DNA of 64,000 nt from Chamaelirium japonicum (GCA_947650365.1 OX393552.1:45285740-45349739), one strand, 5' to 3'. Shown: positions 31,001 through 38,400, numbered from the stretch's first letter. Numbers and translations: made by a program. Notes: generated by a model from the sequence alone, not told the origin.

Positions 31001-32322
31001 AGGAACGAAGAAGCATGTGGCAGCTCACCCATTCTTTGCTCTTCGGCCACGCCTCAATTCTCTCTCTTCTTCAGAGTTGACACTAGAATCCCTGGGCAAC
31101 AAATGCTTTGAAGCCAAACCCGAAAAGGCATTGATGGGCCTTGAGATGTCTGCCTCGCCATCCTATATTAGTTTCAGGTAAAGAAGTACGTGAAACCAAA
31201 TAATTGGAGAAGCTATCTGAATGACATGAGAGACAAACACAAATTAAAACAATAAATTCTTGCATAAACATAAAAAACCTATTCCTCAGACAAGTTAACT
31301 TACCATCCTAATCTGCTTTTCTTGGTCTACCTCTTTCCCCTCCTTCTCTTTTCTCTTCTGAATTTCCTGGGTAATTCTATCCGACTCCGCCTATTAAAAA
31401 AATTTAAACAAAAAAAAAATGAGATGCTTCCCCCAAATTCAAGTATTGAGATGCTTTCAAAGTGATAGGAGAAGAATCAATCAACCTTCTTCTTCCTCAT
31501 TTCATCCTCCTTGGCGTCCAGGAACTGCTGAGGAACACCACTGGCATTTTTCTGAGCGCTGAGCAGGAGGCTCCAAAGCTCCTTCATGAACTTCCCTGTG
31601 TTCTTTTCCATGAACCCAGTGAGTTGGATCTGGATCTGTTTCCCATCCACTCCCTGTGATATGAAGTTCAGAAGCAACCAAGTGGCCTGAATTCAAATCG
31701 ATCGAGATTTTCTTCGATAGTTTGAATATGTAAGAACAATTGCGTACCTTGCCATCTAGAAGGCCATACACAAAGTTAATAAGGACTTCGTCTTCGAATC
31801 CGAGGAGCTCGGTCGCCCTGGTTGCGATCCATGGCCTGATAACATCCATTTTCACCTTCGTGGTGTCAACCTGAACATCGATCCAAACATAACCAGAAAG
31901 CAAATAAAATCAAATCCCGACGATCGCAAAAAGCTCTTCCAAACAAAACCAAAACCCCGAATGAAGCCGGAATCGAATGCGATCGAATGATGGAGGAACC
32001 AAACGGGATTCGTGTGATACAGAATTCAAGCGCGTGATCGGGGTACTGACCAGATGATCGAGCTCCGGCGGGAATTTCTGCGATTTCAGCAGCTTCGCCT
32101 GCTTGTTCGAGAAGCGAGTGTCCTGATCCGCGGAGGTACCCTGATACAGATGGCCGGAAACCGTGAAAACCCTAACAAACCCATTCGATCGAGGAGAATT
32201 GCAGGCGGAAGAGAAGCAATCCACACAGAACAATGGCGGGAAGGAGAGAGAATCGAGGAGGATGTGAGATACCGCAAGAGAGAGGGAGGAGATTCGCTCA
32301 CCCGGAAGAAGCCGCCGGACAT
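5094..32322 (-). CDS. SRRM1-like: SRRM1-like PWI/RS-domain splicing co-activator (14 coding exons)
   Basis: Reconstructed CDS (minus strand): 32322-32302, 32140-32051, 31870-31748, 31653-31486, 31390-31304, 31162-31029, 19127-19065, 18000-17473, 17377-17255, 17133-16888, 16794-16690, 16599-16405, 15939-15916 and 5889-5094. The sum is 2703 nt, 900 codons plus stop, with GT-AG at every intron. The start MSGGFFRGTSADQDTRFSNK and the P50-W51-I52 motif match the conserved head of plant PWI-domain SRRM1 homologues. The domain covers about residues 27-126. A long Arg/Ser region follows (many RRRSPSP units, residues about 205-640), then a charged Lys/Arg/Glu-rich tail ending in ALESLRAKKAISH. Family knowledge: PWI domains bind nucleic acid, and SRRM1 bridges SR proteins and snRNPs in nuclear speckles. 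Introns 6 (11.9 kb) and 13 (10.0 kb) are swollen by transposons. Further small exons in these long introns cannot be excluded, but none is needed for frame. Confidence 0.9.
5890..9230 (-). other. Intron 13, exon-14-proximal part
   Basis: Non-coding. Visible structure: a two-copy direct repeat of about 32 nt at 6126-6190 (AACTTAAGTGGTGAA), a two-copy 43-nt repeat at 7415-7501 (ATGCCATTTATCT), and a region at 7820-8400 rich in the inverted motifs TCGAAATTTCGG and CCGAAATTTC. The last resembles the motif-iterated MITEs elsewhere in the window, but no clean ends were found. Nothing else is recognised. Confidence 0.5.
7820..8402. mobile_element. Possible motif-iterated MITE, GAAATTTCG type
   Basis: Repeated GAAATTTC, TCGAAAC and ACCGAAAT motifs in both orientations cover this stretch. 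A related patch is at about 30000-30350. TIRs and a target-site duplication could not be fixed, so only the repeated composition supports the call. Confidence 0.3.
9270..9830 (-). pseudogene. BASIC PENTACYSTEINE (BBR/BPC, GAGA-binding) gene fragment
   Basis: On the minus strand the translation reads KKRSQGRPNKPPKLKKPKK (basic AT-hook-like region) and then TRVVINGINQVISGIPTMVC. It continues with PCTDNPKHCYRWGIGGWQ and SEYPLPMSTKGRG. This follows the order of the conserved BPC C-terminal domain (VCSCTG, QQCYRWG, GGWQSACC, YPLPMS, RGARIAGRK). Breaks: a stop directly after GGWQ, loss of the last cysteines, a frame change before IAGLK, and a 128-bp internal tandem duplication (9437-9564 against 9565-9692). 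BPC proteins bind GA-repeats and regulate homeotic genes; this copy cannot make that domain. It lies in intron 13, next to an isoflavone-reductase fragment on the same strand. Confidence 0.8.
9437..9692. repeat. 128-bp tandem duplication inside the BPC relic
   Basis: The block starting GTCTGTGCAAGGGCAAAC at 9437 recurs at 9565 with only a handful of base changes and ends both times near TTTGTGGT-TCATCTC. The duplication repeats the ISGIPT..CPCTD segment of the pseudogene, so it post-dates or accompanied the loss of function. Confidence 0.9.
9948..10155 (-). pseudogene. Isoflavone reductase / PCBER-like N-terminal fragment
   Basis: The minus-strand translation includes CKILIIGAMGYIVRFVVEAS followed by GHPTFALVR, DPTKAKALDGFKSSDA and ILH. 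This matches the first exon of the NmrA-like isoflavone reductase / phenylcoumaran benzylic ether reductase family (KILIIGGTGYIGKFIVEAS...GHPTFALVR). The NADPH-binding GxxGxxG motif is damaged (the last glycine is Val). The fragment stops at LHVLL and a stop codon, without the rest of the reductase (the family is about 310 residues). It is a truncated, non-functional copy on the same strand as the BPC relic and about 120 bp from it. Confidence 0.75.
10312..10635. mobile_element. hAT-type MITE, GCGGTTTCGG motif family
   Basis: Ends TAGGGATGGCAA and TTGCCATCCCTA form perfect 12-bp TIRs that resemble the Ac/hAT end TAGGGATGAAA. A perfect 8-bp target duplication CCCGCGGA flanks it (10304-10311 and 10636-10643). 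The interior is a run of inverted GTGCGGTTT / AAACCGCAC and GGGCAAAACCGAAA motifs with no coding capacity. A second member lies at about 50270-50567. Confidence 0.88.
10644..12195 (-). other. Intron 13, middle part, nothing recognised
   Basis: Non-coding, with a C-run and CA-repeat at 11101-11142 followed by a TG-repeat near 11165-11178. A GA-rich stretch at 11330-11610 holds repeated GAGAGAGTC and CTCGATGAG phrases. No coding similarity or transposon ends were identified. Confidence 0.4.
12196..12429. repeat. 131-bp tandem duplication, target of the nested insertion
   Basis: The block starting GTACTCTATCTTAACGATAA at 12196 recurs in diverged form at 12327 (GTGCTCTTATCTTAACAATA). Copy 1 runs uninterrupted through ATATGAAGGTTGCATGTTTG. 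Copy 2 is interrupted after GATGTGAAG by about 2 kb of transposons and resumes at GTAGCATGTTCAATG near 14441. Copy 1 therefore serves as an unoccupied reference for the insertion. Confidence 0.8.
12740..12971. mobile_element. Foldback MITE inside an (AT)n microsatellite
   Basis: Between (AT)n tracts at about 12740-12780 and 12921-12971 lies a near-complete hairpin at 12789-12922. The left arm ATAATGCGGCATGCGGTAAG continues for 33 bp and is perfectly complementary to the right arm, which ends CTTACCGCATGCCGCATTAT. An inner stem pairs CCGTCTGATGCA with TGCATCAGACGG. AT-repeat on both sides suggests insertion into a TA-rich target, as described for MITEs that prefer (TA)n, so the family is inferred from context. 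The long stem could template small RNAs if transcribed from intron 13. Confidence 0.7.
13064..13412. mobile_element. hAT-type MITE, CCTAGGCGG motif family
   Basis: TIRs CAGTGTAGTCAAGGC and GCCTTGACTACACTG are perfect over 15 bp. The 8-bp flanks GTTATAGC (13056-13063) and GTTGTAGC (13413-13420) differ by one base. The interior repeats GCCTAGGCGG / CCGCCTAGGC on both sides of an AT-rich centre. It is nested in the AGGCGC-type element. Confidence 0.85.
14848..15311. mobile_element. Possible hAT-like MITE, GGGTCGGG type
   Basis: Starts TAGAGGTAGCAATTTTTGAC and ends with ACACCTCTA, giving a 7-bp terminal match in inverted orientation. The right half contains GGGTCGGGTCAT and GGGTTGAACCCG motifs as in the element at 63.8 kb. 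No matching target duplication (CATGTGCT against AGTACAAG), so borders are tentative. Confidence 0.4.
15916..15939 (-). CDS. SRRM1-like: SRRM1-like exon 13, putative 24-nt micro-exon
   Basis: Acceptor AAAATAG and donor GTGACT bracket 24 nt encoding LEKDREQ plus split codons, phase 2-2. The sequence and donor resemble the 3' end of exon 12 (KKDYEQRR, donor GTGAGA). The surrounding 150 nt is also similar to the exon 12 donor region, so this exon looks like the product of a local tandem duplication. Splicing exon 12 directly to exon 14 is also in frame (EQRRDLDL). The micro-exon may therefore be optional. Confidence 0.5.
15994..16266. mobile_element. hAT-type MITE, ACCGGTCCGG motif family
   Basis: Ends CAATGTTGTCAGAACC and GGTTTTAATAACATTG are inverted with mismatches. 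A perfect 8-bp duplication GTATGTGT flanks it (15986-15993, 16267-16274). The interior is filled with CCGGTTCGG, ACCGGTCCGG and GGCCGGTCCGG. It lies in intron 12 at the border of the exon-donor duplication. Its end CA(A/G)TGTT is shared with the AGGCGC-type element. Confidence 0.9.
16405..17133 (-). CDS. SRRM1-like: SRRM1-like exons 10-12: charged linker
   Basis: Exons 17133-16888, 16794-16690 and 16599-16405 are separated by introns of 93 and 90 nt. They encode a hydrophilic linker with scattered SP sites (HEKRSPRHY, SLRSPQRD, SEKSPTRSES, PRHDSPETN, DDISPEVYSPDRS). Every junction is phase 2, as in the RS exons. No folded domain is visible. The region should be intrinsically disordered. Confidence 0.85.
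17255..18000 (-). CDS. SRRM1-like: SRRM1-like exons 8-9: arginine/serine repeat block
   Basis: Exon 8 (18000-17473, 528 nt) encodes the densest RS region, with many RRRSPSP, HRRSSPSRR and RRSPVRRRSP units. Exon 9 (17377-17255) continues with RSRSPYRSRSPSYRTRRS. Exon 8 starts after TTTGACAG. Its frame requires the donor GTCTTG at 17472, which gives QRQ-RSRSPYR across the junction. Reading through instead leaves the RS pattern and soon meets a stop. RS repeats of this type are substrates of SRPK/CLK kinases and mediate contacts with SR proteins. Confidence 0.88.
18971..19060. repeat. (GA)n followed by a long interrupted G-tract
   Basis: GA-repeat at about 18987-19014, then G-runs of roughly 30 and 10 broken by AAGA, ending at 19060, four bases from the exon 7 donor. 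On the transcribed strand this is a C-tract followed by CT-repeat at the very start of intron 7. The plus strand could form G-quadruplexes. Assembly length of such a tract is unreliable. Confidence 0.85.
19065..19127 (-). CDS. SRRM1-like: SRRM1-like exon 7 (63 nt cassette)
   Basis: Flanked by a good acceptor (TTCTTTAG) and a GTAACC donor. It encodes Y-S-D-S-P-H-S-S-K-S-P-R-K-H-H-S, typical SP/RS spacer. It begins by completing one codon and ends two bases into the next, so it is a phase 2-2 cassette that can be included or skipped without a frame change. The donor runs straight into a long C-tract on the transcribed strand. No protein domain depends on it, so its use in mRNA is an inference from splice sites, frame and composition. 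Confidence 0.75.
20383..20740. repeat. 358-bp inverted duplication containing head-to-head SINE pieces
   Basis: Arms 20383-20436 and 20687-20740 are 54 bp each, inverted, with three mismatches by eye (GCAAGGCTTGAC ... GTCAAGCCTTGC). Inside, GGACCCACTTTGGGCTCG and GCACCGACCCACT on the left are the reverse complement of the SINE body that follows on the right (AGTGGGTCGGTGTGC, CGAAGTGGGTCC) with its A-tail at 20668-20682. The structure is an inverted duplication of a SINE plus its flank. No target duplication seen. Confidence 0.75.
20780..20977 (+). mobile_element. tRNA-derived SINE with A-tail
   Basis: The 5' part has a pol III B-box-like motif GTGTTCGACTCC (20822-20833), preceded by a plausible A-box region at about 20790-20815. 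The body reads GTGGGTCGGGCTTCACTTCC, GGATTAGTCCGAGCCCGAAG and GGGCCGTTGCCC. It ends in an A-run at 20963-20977. Related bodies occur at 20503-20682, about 40711-40780 and, as a short piece, about 42195-42235. The A-box is weak. Confidence 0.65.
20978..23047 (-). other. Intron 6 segment, nothing recognised
   Basis: AT-rich non-coding sequence of the SRRM1-like gene. I see no exon with suitable splice sites and phase, no transposon ends and no repeat of note. Confidence 0.4.
23056..24023. mobile_element. hAT-type MITE, TCGGACCGG motif family (interrupted)
   Basis: Left part starts GTCAGTTTTTTAAAATCGGA and the right part ends CCGATTCAGTTTTGAAAACA. Flanks TATCCTTA (23048-23055) and TATCCCTA (24024-24031) are an 8-bp duplication with one mismatch. 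Subterminal GGTCGGTTGAACCG and CGGTTTGAACCGG motifs are inverted. A second hAT-type element is inserted inside. Confidence 0.65.
23232..23858. mobile_element. hAT-type MITE, GTGTCCGACAC motif family
   Basis: Ends CTATGAAGCACCGACAC and GTCCGTGCTTCTTAG are inverted repeats. Flanks AATACAGG (23224-23231) and AATACAAG (23859-23866) are an 8-bp duplication with one mismatch. Both arms are tandem GTGTCCGT / CGACACGTGTCGG motifs. The centre holds an (AT)n tract at about 23700-23748. It is nested in the 23056-24023 element. Confidence 0.8.
24075..25560. repeat. Three-copy repeat of about 110 bp (interrupted)
   Basis: The phrase CACAGCCACGACAGGTGCAT followed by CTCACCCATA and a CATTCAATCC block occurs at about 24100, 25381 and 25493, each followed by ATAGGGAACG-type spacer or its remains. 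Copy 1 is split from its right part by the MITE at 24168-25336. Copy 2 (TCCGTACACAATAGGG at about 25446) shows the unoccupied site. Confidence 0.75.
24168..25336. mobile_element. hAT-type MITE, AAGGCGAG / GGCGCC motif family
   Basis: Left end CCAGTGCAGTTAAGGCGAG and right end GCCTTGACAACACT are inverted and resemble the CAGTGTAGTCAAGGC end at 13064. Flanks ACTCTGTA (24160-24167) and ACTCCATA (25337-25344) match at six of eight bases. The unoccupied paralogue at about 25446 supports the borders. Subterminal AGGCGCCCGCC and TAAGGCGCTCG motifs are present. Three 34-bp copies of CAGACATCCAA...CCCAATCTTAATTG lie at 25046-25130. Confidence 0.7.
25966..28159. repeat. 1.1-kb direct tandem duplication
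   Basis: Copy 1 (about 25966-27072) and copy 2 (about 27074-28159) are near-identical. Both start AAACAATTGAGAC(G/A)GTAAC and end at GGTTGGGATGGTTTTGAATGG after a (CT)n tract (26928-26993, 28025-28076). Differences are a few substitutions, small deletions in copy 2 and CT-tract length. The plus-strand start has weak similarity (HVQETHEAPIRRG) to the C-terminus of plant LINE polyproteins, with stops, so a decayed LINE end is possible. Confidence 0.9.
28160..31028 (-). other. Intron 6, exon-6-proximal part
   Basis: Non-coding. At 29420-29590 there are CCGACTAG and CCGATTAGG motifs, and at 30000-30350 CCGAAAT / TCGAAAT motifs, both like the motif-iterated MITEs but without clean ends. A diverged 95-bp duplication lies at 30721-30900 (TGCCTCCACTAGACA twice). 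Otherwise nothing is recognised. Confidence 0.4.
31029..32322 (-). CDS. SRRM1-like: SRRM1-like exons 1-6: PWI domain block
   Basis: Six short exons with introns of 161, 180, 94, 95 and 141 nt. Exons 1-5 all end on codon borders (phase 0). Exon 6 ends two bases into a codon, which starts the run of phase-2 junctions downstream. Exon 3 carries PWIATRATELLGFEDEVLI and exon 4 carries GFMEKNTGKFMKELW, the core of the PWI fold. Exon 5 is a Lys/Glu-rich helix (EIQKRKEKEGKEVDQEK). The start at 32322-32320 is chosen because MSGGFFR spliced to GTSADQ is the conserved N-terminus. The donor after exon 4 (GTTGAT) is weak but gives the conserved reading KKK-AESD. Confidence 0.92.
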
Positions 32323-32480
32323 CTTCTAGGGTTCTGATGGGAACTGGAAGGTTTCGTCGGCGAGGGAACGGCCTGTGTCACTGTGTGTGGTTCGCTTCCG
32401 CCGCGAGGGTTTCTTCCAAAAGCCTGCCGCTGGTCCAAAGTGGATGGTCGCGTTGGTTCGCTCTCGTTCTATAAGCGGTT
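32323..32480 (-). promoter_or_regulatory. 5' UTR / promoter-proximal region of the SRRM1-like gene
   Basis: The GC-rich stretch directly upstream of the start codon contrasts with AT-rich DNA beyond 32480. It should contain the 5' UTR and transcription start. No TATA box is evident, and the start site cannot be placed. Confidence 0.45.
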
Positions 32481-33840
32481 TTTAACAAAATGACCTTCAA
32501 CTCTCGCTTATTGCTGGGAATATAGACCGATTGTTTTTTGCATTATTTTTCTAATCCTCTCCACACATGCAAAATGCTCTATCCGATCACTTTTAAAAAA
32601 TTATGATCATTTAAAAACCCCCCTAAGTGCTAAAAAGAAAAGAGGAAAATGAAAACTCAGGTTTTCAACCGCCCCTCGTCGTCGGAGATCGTCGGGCTAG
32701 TGTCATTTCGTGTCCACGACATCGTTGCCAAAAGCCACATGTCGCAGTAAAAAGATACTCTTAACCGTTACTTGACTAACTTACAATGGCGCACGTGTAA
32801 CACACATGTGGCTAGGGGTGTAAAGTGGGCCGGGTCGGGCCTAGAGATGTCAAGCCCGGATGGGCCCGTCGGGCCAAACCTCGAGCCAAGGGTCTAAATA
32901 TATTTGGAATATCGGATCGGACCGGGCCACGGGCCAGATTTGGACTTAAAATAGGGTGTTTAATAAAAAAATATGGACACGGTAGGTTTGAAAACACAAC
33001 CTTTAAGTGGTAAGAGTAAGCCATAAACCACTACACCATATTTTTATATATTTAAATTCATGGTCATTATATATATAATAAATATACAGTAATTATATTG
33101 AGATCCCGGGCTGGTTTGTAACTGATAAGTTTAGGCATGTTAAAAAACTAAAAAATAAATCTATTTAGACGGGTTAATTAGAAAAAACATAAGATGCCAT
33201 ATGAAACACACTAATCTCTAAATTTGTACACCTATGGATGGATGAAAATAATTATATGGACTCCCTTCTCTTTGAGTTAGGCTGATCTTTTGCCTTTATG
33301 GTGGATTTATTTATGCTCTGTGCGGCGATATTATAGGCAAAGGCATGGCTCGAACAATGGTCTACTCAAACAGGTGATGTACTCATTGCGAGCTCTCTCC
33401 AAAAAAAAAATTGGATGTGTTACCATGTGGGAGGGTCTAATCTTTGTTGGCTTAATTTGTTTGTCCAACCCAATCATTGAAAAATTACATGTAAGCCTTT
33501 TACTGTTGAGTCATGATACTACTTGCGCTTCTGAATATCAGTTCAATACATCACACCGGTTCAAGATCAACTGAAGACTCAGCAGAGTATCTCAGGGCTT
33601 TAAATGCTCACTTGAGAGCCATGTGATGTGTGTGATTACAGGGATAGAATAGAGATTCTAGATCGTATCATTTTATGTGTGTTTTTCATTTTTATCCTTT
33701 TCGATGATTCGACGTAATTGTAATTGGTTTTCATGTTAGTGTTGTAGCTCGTGTGTCCTGAGAGTGGATTTTCAATATTAACATTAATAAAGATGATTTT
33801 TGTTATTGCTTTAATTAGAATACTGCTTTGGTGTATGTTA
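32481..33840. other. Intergenic, with a partial GGGCCGGGTC-type MITE
   Basis: At 32814 TAGGGGTGTAAAG is followed by GGGCCGGGTCGGGCC and GCCCGTCGGGCC motifs up to about 32940, the look of a hAT-like MITE left end. TACACCTA at about 33225 could be its right end, but no target duplication matches. No gene is seen. Confidence 0.4.
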
Positions 33841-35745
33841 ATTCATATATAATAAAGGACACTAGGGAATGCAGTAGGTCATTGAGACGCATGGTGGGTC
33901 CAGGCTTGGGAGACCCAGTGGATCGGTTCTGTATAGACATAGAAATGAATTCACAGCTTTGGTGATGCTAGTCGCTTCACCGGGAATAAACTGTAAGCAA
34001 GTAAATGATGTGATGAAGTATCCACCAAGGGAATATTGGATTCCCATTCACCTTACCAAGCACGATGATCATGTTAAACAAGAACCAAGATGGTGCATAG
34101 ATCAAAGATTCAGATACTAGTGCATAAATTGTCTTACTACTATATATAATATGTCCTTAACCCTAAGGGATTATATACACTGAGTCAACCAGTTGTGTGG
34201 TGCTCTGATGTCCCAACGTGTGTGAACCTACCATAATCCAATACCATGGTACGTTGGGTTACCTGACTGGTGCTAGAGTAGCATACAACCCTTACAGGTT
34301 ATCCGACGTCCAGAGTTGAATGGTGCGTTTTGATTAGTCAATACGTCCACACAATTATTCCAAGCCTGGTGGTTGTCAGTATGACTGACGATGTTCCAGA
34401 TACTAGGCATAGCACCGGAAGGTGTGTGATGTTATAGATGACAAGTCATCAAATCCTAGTTATATAATCGATCGGGATCTGACGGTGCTCCCCATCACCC
34501 GAGTCGAATCATGGCACCAGTAACAGGAATGACTAGAGATTATCAGAGTATAGTAGAGAACAGGGTTACGAAGGAGTAACATAAGTTTAGGATCACTAAA
34601 GTTCAACTCACGTCATACTCTGCGTAGCTACATGGGTTAATCAGATTAGGACTATTTAGCGAAACTTTTGGTTGGTCACCGGAACACTTAATCAGGAATC
34701 CGGTTGGAGCTAGAGATCCTAAACCCTGAAGGTTCCACCCCGTCGTTGCATATAAAAACTGTTCCCTGACCCGGTTGGACACGTTAGATGCAAAGTAGTG
34801 ATAGAGGCCTAAGAACCTAATTCACATGTGTTAAGGAGGTCATAAGGGTATTTGGTAAATACTAAAATATAGTTCAAAACATATTGAATATGGATCTTAA
34901 AATGAGCGAAATAATTCCAGGAGCTCATAGGCGCTAACGGAACTCGGTTCCGACTATCGTACCTTACTCTATCTCTCTATCAATGGTCTCGTCCAAGGTG
35001 TCATGGAGATAAGGGAAACCCATGGTCTTATCCCCTTGAAGAAATCCCCCCCTCCTATCTCTCTCTTGTGGCCATCATAGGGCCGACCACAAGTAGTTTA
35101 CGCTAGCGTAAGTTACTTGGTGACCGATCTATAAAGGCACAAGGAGAAGGGAAGGGGAAAAAAACCCCTAATTTTCTCTCCCTCCCTTTAAGAAATCCGC
35201 CCCCCCTATCTCCCCTATGTGGTTTCGGCCAAGAAAAAGGAGGTAGAAGAAAGAGGAAGGAAAGTAGAAGGAAGAAGAAGAGAGAAAGAAAAGATGAGGT
35301 CTTTGAAGCACGTCATCTTCTTCGCTATGTGTCATCCTCCATCGGCGCATCGTCCTTGCACTCAGAGATAGAACATCGTGGGTTCCTTCCTTCGTAAAAA
35401 ACAAGGTGATATCCAATAGCTTCCCTCTCGGTTTGCATGCGATTGTTCCGTTCTTCTCATATCAAAGATCCGCAAAGTATGATGATTCTAAACACTTAAC
35501 TGGATGCATATATATCTTTCGTAGATCGTAGTATGCTTCTAGGGTGTGACTGAGTGTCCACACATATGCTAAGTTTATAGATTTACATGTAGATTGTTTT
35601 ATATAATTGATTGTAATAAAATATACATCACGAGATTCTCGGATCTATCTTTTACTTCTGTTGCGACTCTGTTAAAAGGATTTAATTTCAATAGTTAGGG
35701 CTAGCCGAGGTGTAATATGTGCCATGGGTCAAACCAAGGTGCGTT
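33840..35745 (+). mobile_element. LTR-like non-coding repeat, copy A
   Basis: Diverged match over its length to 49270-51590 in the opposite orientation. Landmarks here are GTTGTGTGGTGCTCTGATG, CAATACCATGGTACGTTGGG and TGTAATATGTGCCATGGGTC. Copy B has AATTGTGTGGTGCTTTGGAA, CCATGGTGTGTTGGGTTACC and TGTAACGTGCACCATGAAC. A TATA-like CTATAAAGGCAC at about 35130, followed by CT-rich leader sequence, suggests an LTR promoter. No polyprotein or primer site was found. The alternative is a non-autonomous LARD-type element. Confidence 0.6.
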
Positions 35746-36223
35746 ACGCACACAGGGAATTGATGATTTCATCGAGTTCGCTTGCATCGGTTTTATCGAT
35801 CATATATTTTATCATGTTTTGCGCAAATTGGATTTTGACTTCGTCGGAGTCTATGTCGAGAGGATCCAACACTTAGGAATTTTCTATGTGTTGAAAATCC
35901 ACGCTGATCATTCGAACCATTAGTTTGGACTAGTTGTGATATGTGTCCGGTCAACGATTCAGACTGTTAGATAATGAGTCGGACTCCATCAAAATTGTCT
36001 GGAGTATTTGGAACTAATTCGGGTCGGAAATCTTAACCATTGTCCGGACTAGTTTCACAGACTATGTGTTTGTTGGGCCTCCCATCCGGACTATTGTCCA
36101 GACATACTTTGATCAATCTAAACCATTGTCCTGATGACTATTAGCCCAGGCAAAGGTTGACCGAGGCAACCTTTATTTTCAGCCCCTGGATGATCATCAG
36201 ATGGTTGTTTTTAAGCTTGGGAT

Positions 36224-36317
<94 letters not shown>

Positions 36318-36480
36318 AGGGACAACGGTTGTGGGGGGGACAAATGAACTGAGATAAAAGAGCGGCTGAGATTTATGGAGATGAGGGGGATAAACAGAGA
36401 GAATGGTTAGGATTAATTCGTTCCCTTCTTCTCCCTCTTTATTTTGAAATTTGAAATAGATTATATACAGCCGTCCGATC
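35746..36480. other. Unassigned, with a long (AT)n tract
   Basis: The stretch 35930-36130 repeats TCCGGAC / GTCCGGAC and GGACTAGTT phrases in both orientations. A pure (AT)n microsatellite spans about 36225-36311. No gene is seen. Confidence 0.5.
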
Positions 36481-36641
36481 TATATCGAAGGGGAAATAGA
36501 ATTGGATAGAGAAAGATTTCTAGGGACCCCGCGACTCCAGCCCGAGGCCTCGAGTCCCCCGCCCCCGTCTCCTCTCTGCTACAACCGATGCCCAGAGCCA
36601 ATCAGCATGCTCTGAGTGCTGGATACCCCACTGCCCCCTTC

Positions 36642-36720
<79 letters not shown>

Positions 36721-37071
36721 CGCTCTGCATGCCTCCTGGCTCACCCCCCCTTTTTGCCCAGAGCCCTAATCCCCTCCCTCTCCACCGAACCACCTCCTTT
36801 CCCTCTCCTTCTCTCCGTCGCTCCCCTGTACCATTCCGTCAGCCCACCATCCCTCTCCCCACCATCTCCCCCCCTTCTCTCTCTCCTTCAGCCTTCCTCT
36901 CCCCTCCTCTTTCCCTTATGGTGGAATACCGACCGGTGGAACGCCGTGGCCCATAGGCACTGCCGATCGAGATCGGGCAGGATCTGGCGATCAGATCAAG
37001 ACCCCTCCCCTTCCTCTCGACATCTTCTTCAGGTGGTGACCCCTCACGGAGGAGGAGGAGCCAACATCCGC

Positions 37072-37123
<52 letters not shown>

Positions 37124-37500
37124 CTCTCACACACACACTCTCTCTCTCTCTACAGAGAAAAAAAAAACCAACTATCGTCGCCCTCCCTTCTCCTTCGACT
37201 TTCGATCTGAACTTTTTCCTTCCTCTTTTCCCCATTTTCCATGAGGCCGGCCAGGCCCCACGCCCCAGAGATCCTCCCTCCTTCCTCTTACCAAACCGAG
37301 GCCGGTCAGGCCAGGCTCCTTCCTCTCTTCCCACTCTTCCCCTTATCTGACCCGATGCGATCGCCGATGGCCATGAGGCCAGCCAAGCTCTTTCTGCTCC
37401 ATATCTACAGCAATGACCGCGGAGTGGGGAGGGGATGGATCCAACTTCTACCTCCCTTGATCTCCTCCGGCAGATCCGCAGTGCAGGTAAGGGTGTGGGT
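36480..37500 (+). other. CT-rich region with two (CT)n tracts, leader-like
   Basis: (CT)n at 36645-36716 and 37075-37120 lie in a pyrimidine-rich, GC-richer stretch that ends near a donor-like GTGCAG-GTAAGG at 37482-37493. This resembles the CT-rich 5' leader and first intron start of a plant gene on the plus strand. Its frames are low-complexity Ser/Leu and are not accepted as coding. Confidence 0.3.
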
Positions 37501-37587
37501 TTGGCCCCCTCCCCTGTTTTCTTCTTCTCATTCTCGAGTGACAGCATGGCTGTGATTCTTGGCGGACACGATCTCACATCGTTGAGA

Positions 37588-38400
37588 TTATTTCTCCTTT
37601 GTCTTCTCCCCTTCTTTCTTCCTTTGATTTTTATTTTTTGTTTAAGCGTGCAGCTTTTGAGGTTGGCCAAAAAGAGGAATGGAGGGGATTTGATTTTGGG
37701 CTGCTGCAGCGAATCGAAGAAAGGGAAAGGATTACGGAGGAGAGGCTCTGAAGTACATTCACGACAATCTCGCAACCGATGTTCTCTTCCTCTCTCTATT
37801 CGATCAGCATTTCTCCTTCGTCTCCTCCTCTTCTTTCTTCCTCTGATTTTTTTTTCTTTCTCTGGTTTTTTTTTTTGTTTGAATGTGCAGCTTTTGGGGC
37901 TGGCCAAAGAGAGGAAATGAGGGGATTTGATTTTGAGCTACTGTAGCGAATCGAAGAAAGAGAAGGGATTACGGAGGAGAGGCTCCGAAGCACATTCACG
38001 ACAATCCCCGCAATCGATGTTCTCTTCCTCTCTCTATTCGATTAGCATTTCTCCATCGTCTCCTCCCCTCCTTTCTTCCTCTGATTTTTATTTTTTGTTT
38101 GAGTGTGCATCTTTTGGGGCTGGCCAAAGAGAGGAATTGAGGGAATTTTATTTTGGGCTGCTGTAGAAAATCGAAGAAAGAGTAGGGATTACGAAGGAGA
38201 GGCTCCGAAGCACATTCACAACAATCCACGCTACCGATGTTCTCTTCCTCTCTTTATTCGATCACCTCAAATCTGATCTGATCTGATTTCTGTTTTTTTC
38301 CTTTCCTTTCTCTATTTTTTTTTTTAATTTTTTTTGTGGAGAATGCACCCTTGGGGTTGTTGCATGAGAAAGTGAGAGGGCATCTCGGGCGACTGCACCG
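37588..38400. repeat. Tandem repeat, units of about 220-240 bp
   Basis: The phrase GATGTTCTCTTCCTCTCT starts units at 37778, 38016 and 38236. Upstream of each is CAGCTTTTG(A/G)GG(T/C)TGGCC or a variant (37650, 37888, 38108), then GAATCGAAGAAAG and GGAGAGGCTC. Periods are 238 and 220 bp, with a degraded outer copy on each side. The first two full units show a T-rich tract ending in GTGCAG before the conserved block, which looks like a splice acceptor. Confidence 0.85.

Noticed and set aside
36616-37350. 244-codon plus-strand open frame
   Set aside because: Mostly Ser/Leu from (CT)n repeats. No domain and no support as protein.
37044-37907. 287-codon minus-strand Lys/Arg-rich frame
   Set aside because: It is the reverse of CT-rich and T-rich repeats and follows the tandem-repeat array, so basic residues come from composition.
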